Source of the DNA: Aquaspirillum sp. LM1
GTDB lineage: Bacteria; Pseudomonadota; Gammaproteobacteria; Burkholderiales; Aquaspirillaceae
DNA length: 64,000 bases
Reading direction: 5' to 3'
Assembly: GCF_002002905.1 (NCBI RefSeq)
Contig: NZ_CP019509.1
Coordinates: 496,001 to 560,000, forward strand
Every line of letters starts with the position of its first letter. The stretch's first letter is position 1. Under the pieces are notes generated by a model. The model was not told the DNA's origin and searched no databases. It saw only the letters and a list, made by a program, of their open reading frames with translations. Below, piece after piece: positions 63,938 through 64,000 of the stretch. A program made the translations under genes and the position numbers.

Positions 63938-64000
63938 TCAGGCCAGATAGCCCAGTTCGCGAGCCAGCTGGTCGATGCATTGGCGGGCGCGGGAGACAAA
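63938..64000 (-). CDS. 3' end of an unidentified gene at the window edge
   Basis: The minus-strand frame ends SRARQCIDQLARELGYLA and a TGA at 63940-63938; the start lies outside the window. The end is an amphipathic helix. With only 20 codons I cannot name it; given the neighbours it may be a polyamine gene. Confidence 0.5.
   Translation of the reverse strand, partial: FVSRARQCIDQLARELGYLA

Overview
The window is a GC-rich bacterial chromosome segment that looks like Betaproteobacteria, most likely order Neisseriales. Three things point there: the ribosomal cluster rpsF-priB-rpsR-rplI, housekeeping genes of proteobacterial type (mltG-tmk-holB-tatD, rppH, parE, short-form argC, narGHJI, ubiUVT, potFGHI), and many 20-bp ATTCCC-N8-GGGAAT palindromes like the neisserial dRS3 repeat. 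I cannot name a genus. Most genes are GC-rich; a few clearly AT-rich patches mark accessory DNA.

Layout. 1-8.6 kb: the end of a class II glutamine amidotransferase, an AT-rich DUF4145 gene, mfd, a phospholipase-like protein with lectin-like repeats, and cysM. 9-14.8 kb: the S6/PriB/S18/L9 operon, then mltG, tmk, holB, tatD and a PhnP-like hydrolase. 15-19.8 kb: a sigma-28-type promoter before a soluble PAS-PAS chemoreceptor, an acetyltransferase, rppH and parE. 20-27 kb: a siderophore module (periplasmic esterase, DUF3325, PepSY reductase, DUF3649, TonB receptor) read away from an AraC regulator, with a Fur-like site between. 27-33 kb: two miniature elements sharing one CTAG, argC, an autoregulated-looking Fic gene, a 22-bp perfect hairpin, an intact ISAs1-family IS with a 10-bp target duplication, and a Doc-like toxin gene. 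33-40 kb: narGHJI.

40-46 kb is an accessory island between two 45-bp direct repeats: an IS3-family element, a frameshifted ribbon-helix-helix gene, and a tight two-gene operon coding a PHP-plus-ATPase protein (TrlF-like) and an AlbA_2/GHKL ATP-binding protein. This pair is the best candidate for a little-described, probably defensive, system. 46-51.6 kb holds lysO, an IS481 element and a class II microcin cluster: a double-glycine precursor, a small two-helix membrane protein, a JmjC/cupin oxygenase, and a CvaA-like secretion protein broken by one in-frame stop. No exporter ATPase is present.

52-58 kb is an anaerobic growth block: ubiU-ubiV-ubiT for O2-independent quinone synthesis, a DGC-type metal-binding protein, and an anaerobic ribonucleotide reductase locus with a perfect FNR-type box and two NrdR boxes exactly 31 bp apart. 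NrdD here lacks its glycyl radical segment, which is coded by a separate 60-codon gene with its own ribosome binding site, ahead of nrdG. 58-64 kb is a putrescine uptake and oxidation block (puuB-like oxidase, potI, potH, potG, potF). Together the nar, ubiUVT and nrd genes indicate a facultative anaerobe that respires nitrate and makes quinone and deoxynucleotides without oxygen.

Two families of miniature inverted-repeat elements (109 bp and about 270 bp), both flanked by CTAG or TTAA, are scattered through the window and carry the dRS3-like palindromes.
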